NCBI GenBank assembly: GCA_013399855.1
Contig: VXAY01007011.1
Coordinates: forward strand, 1,592,716 to 1,656,715
Direction: 5' to 3'
Source of the DNA: Oxyruncus cristatus
Lineage: Eukaryota > Chordata > Aves > Passeriformes > Cotingidae
Length of the DNA: 64,000 nt
Shown here: piece after piece, positions 62,845 to 64,000 of the stretch
Numbering within the stretch: the stretch's first letter is position 1
How the letters are laid out: each line of letters starts with the position of its first letter
The notes under the pieces: generated by a model
Told to the model about the DNA's origin: nothing
Seen by the model: only the letters and a program-made list of their open reading frames with translations
Database searches by the model: none
Translations under genes and position numbers: made by a program

Positions 62845-62895
62845 GGATTACATAGTCACGAAATGGGTAAGGTTGGAAGGGATCAAACTTACCCC
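62845..62895 (-). mobile_element. CR1 LINE tail remnant
   Basis: ggattacatagtcacgaaat and gggtaaggttggaagggatc are a degraded complement of the CR1 terminus. This explains the apparent donor at 62865. Confidence 0.6.
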
Positions 62896-63281
62896 ATTGT
62901 TACTAACAGCTTTGTCCTTCTCACTTCTGGTGCATTTCATATATGCACCTTGATTTAGAGGTGGGCACAGAATGAGCTCCAGTTTTGCTGCTGTCTCAGT
63001 CTTCAAAGGCACAGTTTGTGACATCTCCAAATGAACAGATGTATAAATCTTTGGAGGTCAGGACCCAGCAATTTGCACACGACAGAATGAACAAACTGGA
63101 GGTGTTATTTCAAGCCTTCCTAATTCAGTTCTTGCAGTTAATCTTTTCACTACCTACTGTAGAATGCTCATGTGAGGAAAAGCATTTTTAAGTCCTGATG
63201 TGTTCTCAAGATGACAAAATTAGAGGAGATTAAATTGTGGCATGCCATTTTTAGTAACAGGTTCCTTTTCTGTATTTGTAG

Positions 63282-63437
63282 GGTGTGAAGATTGCGGTAG
63301 AAGCCTTATAGGAGAATGCAAACTCCACGGACCACTCATCAGGGCTAAAGATAGGGTTATTCCCAGCCGAGCCCGTCTCACCCTACCTCACTACCTCACT
63401 TTGCGAGTATTGGAGCTGCGAGCTGGAAACCAGCAGA
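63282..63437 (+). CDS. Exon of a PRDM-family gene: zinc knuckle and start of PR domain
   Basis: ttccttttctgtatttgtag precedes and GTAAGT follows a 156-base exon with one open frame (two bases, 51 codons, one base). It encodes C-E-D-C...G-E-C-K-L-H-G-P, the C2HC zinc knuckle that precedes the PR domain in several PRDM proteins, then the PR start IPSRARLTLPHYLTLRVLE. The Arg-Ala-Arg...Leu-Pro...Leu pattern is closest to PRDM4, PRDM10 and PRDM15. PRDM proteins are zinc-finger transcription regulators with a SET-like domain. The remaining PR domain and zinc fingers would lie right of the window. Which PRDM paralogue this is cannot be decided, and the upstream exons are not established. Confidence 0.6.
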
Positions 63438-64000
63438 GTAAGTATTTTAGCTCTTTCTCCCCCGTTTGAGTATGAGGAGGCAAAAGTACTAACACTGGCT
63501 TGTTTTCATGAGTAACTCAAGGCATAATCGTTGGGCATTAGCAGTATGAAGACTACTTTATTTTCAGCTGGGCACAGCTAAAGCTCAGAGTCAGCGACTG
63601 TTTTTTATGACTGATTTCTACTAACTTAGAAGCACAGACTGATGGCAGGACATTAGCCAGAGCTGATGTGACATTTAGCTGTGAGCAACCCGTTAGCTCT
63701 GTTCAGTGAATTCAAGTTTAATGAATGGTGAATTTGTATCTAATAGTAACAGCCATGCACTGTTACTTTTTTTTAACCCCAAGCGCGCAAAACAGGAAAG
63801 AGTAATCAATAAACAGTCAGAAACAAAATGGTAAATGATATCACTCATCCACCCCCTGCAAATGCAGAAGATCACAGTGGGGTAATTTACATTTTGCAGC
63901 ATCTGCAGTTCATACTTTGGAAAGACTGTTGCTTCCTTCTGAAGGCAAGGCAATTCGAATGCCCAAACTCAAATAAGGAAAAGATGTCCTTAGAATACAA
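63438..64000 (+). other. Start of the intron after the PRDM-like exon
   Basis: Begins with a consensus GTAAGT donor. No further exon or repeat was recognised before the window ends. Confidence 0.5.

Larger units (their letters stand above)
41690..63281. other. Mostly non-coding DNA, intron or intergenic
   Basis: Contains CR1 copies at 46696-47435, 49425-49845 and 62845-62895, a TG/CA microsatellite near 55395, and a GC-higher ORF-dense stretch at 41.6-44.5 kb. ORFs at 52933 (127 codons) and 57490 (100 codons) show no recognisable domain. No gene is supported here beyond the 41.6 kb candidate exon. Confidence 0.5.

Noticed and set aside
62780..62865. Apparent exon with acceptor cttctacag and donor GTAAGG
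   Set aside because: The donor side is a decayed CR1 tail.
28421..63281. EZR coding exons expected from mammalian synteny
   Set aside because: Searched by eye for the ezrin start and FERM peptides on the + strand; none found, so EZR is not called.

Overview
This 64 kb window comes from a vertebrate nuclear genome, almost certainly a bird. Coding sequence is split into short exons with GT-AG introns. The interspersed repeats are CR1 retrotransposon 3' ends with the characteristic ATTCTRTG-type octamer tails, which dominate avian genomes. Two genes are identified with near certainty, and their order and orientation match the mammalian TAGAP-RSPH3 neighbourhood.

Region 1 (1-5.7 kb, + strand): six 3' exons of TAGAP, a T-cell Rho GTPase-activating protein. 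The RhoGAP domain keeps its arginine finger, and the long unstructured tail ends in the family's conserved C-terminus. The N-terminal exons lie left of the window. The 3' UTR carries a purine microsatellite and two poly(A) signals.

Region 2 (5.7-15.7 kb): intergenic. At 7.4-9.7 kb there are exon-like pieces: a clean 93-base exon candidate, a cysteine-rich stretch broken by stops, and a terminal transmembrane exon candidate followed by AATAAA. They may be a small unrecognised membrane-protein gene or its remnant. The rest is CR1 debris, simple repeats and a 49-base tandem duplication.

Region 3 (15.7-24.2 kb, + strand): RSPH3, the radial spoke head 3 protein of motile cilia, complete in eight coding exons (404 codons). 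Its CpG-rich promoter holds an RFX-type X-box and an NRF1 palindrome, and a CR1 copy abuts it. A pyrimidine microsatellite sits directly in front of the exon 7 acceptor.

Region 4 (24.2-28.4 kb): a CTCF-like motif, a 66-codon ORF that looks more protein-like than its surroundings, and a CpG island interrupted by a 281-base assembly gap. The island is probably the promoter of the next gene. Mammalian synteny would predict EZR in this orientation, but no ezrin coding exon was found here.

Region 5 (28.4-64 kb): AT-rich, mostly non-coding DNA with scattered CR1 copies, resembling a large intron or intergenic space. At 63.28 kb there is a well-spliced exon candidate encoding a PRDM-type zinc knuckle followed by the start of a PR domain, most like the PRDM4/10/15 group. 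Another exon candidate at 41.6 kb has a compatible splice phase. A PRDM-like gene next to RSPH3 is unexpected and is the most interesting observation here.
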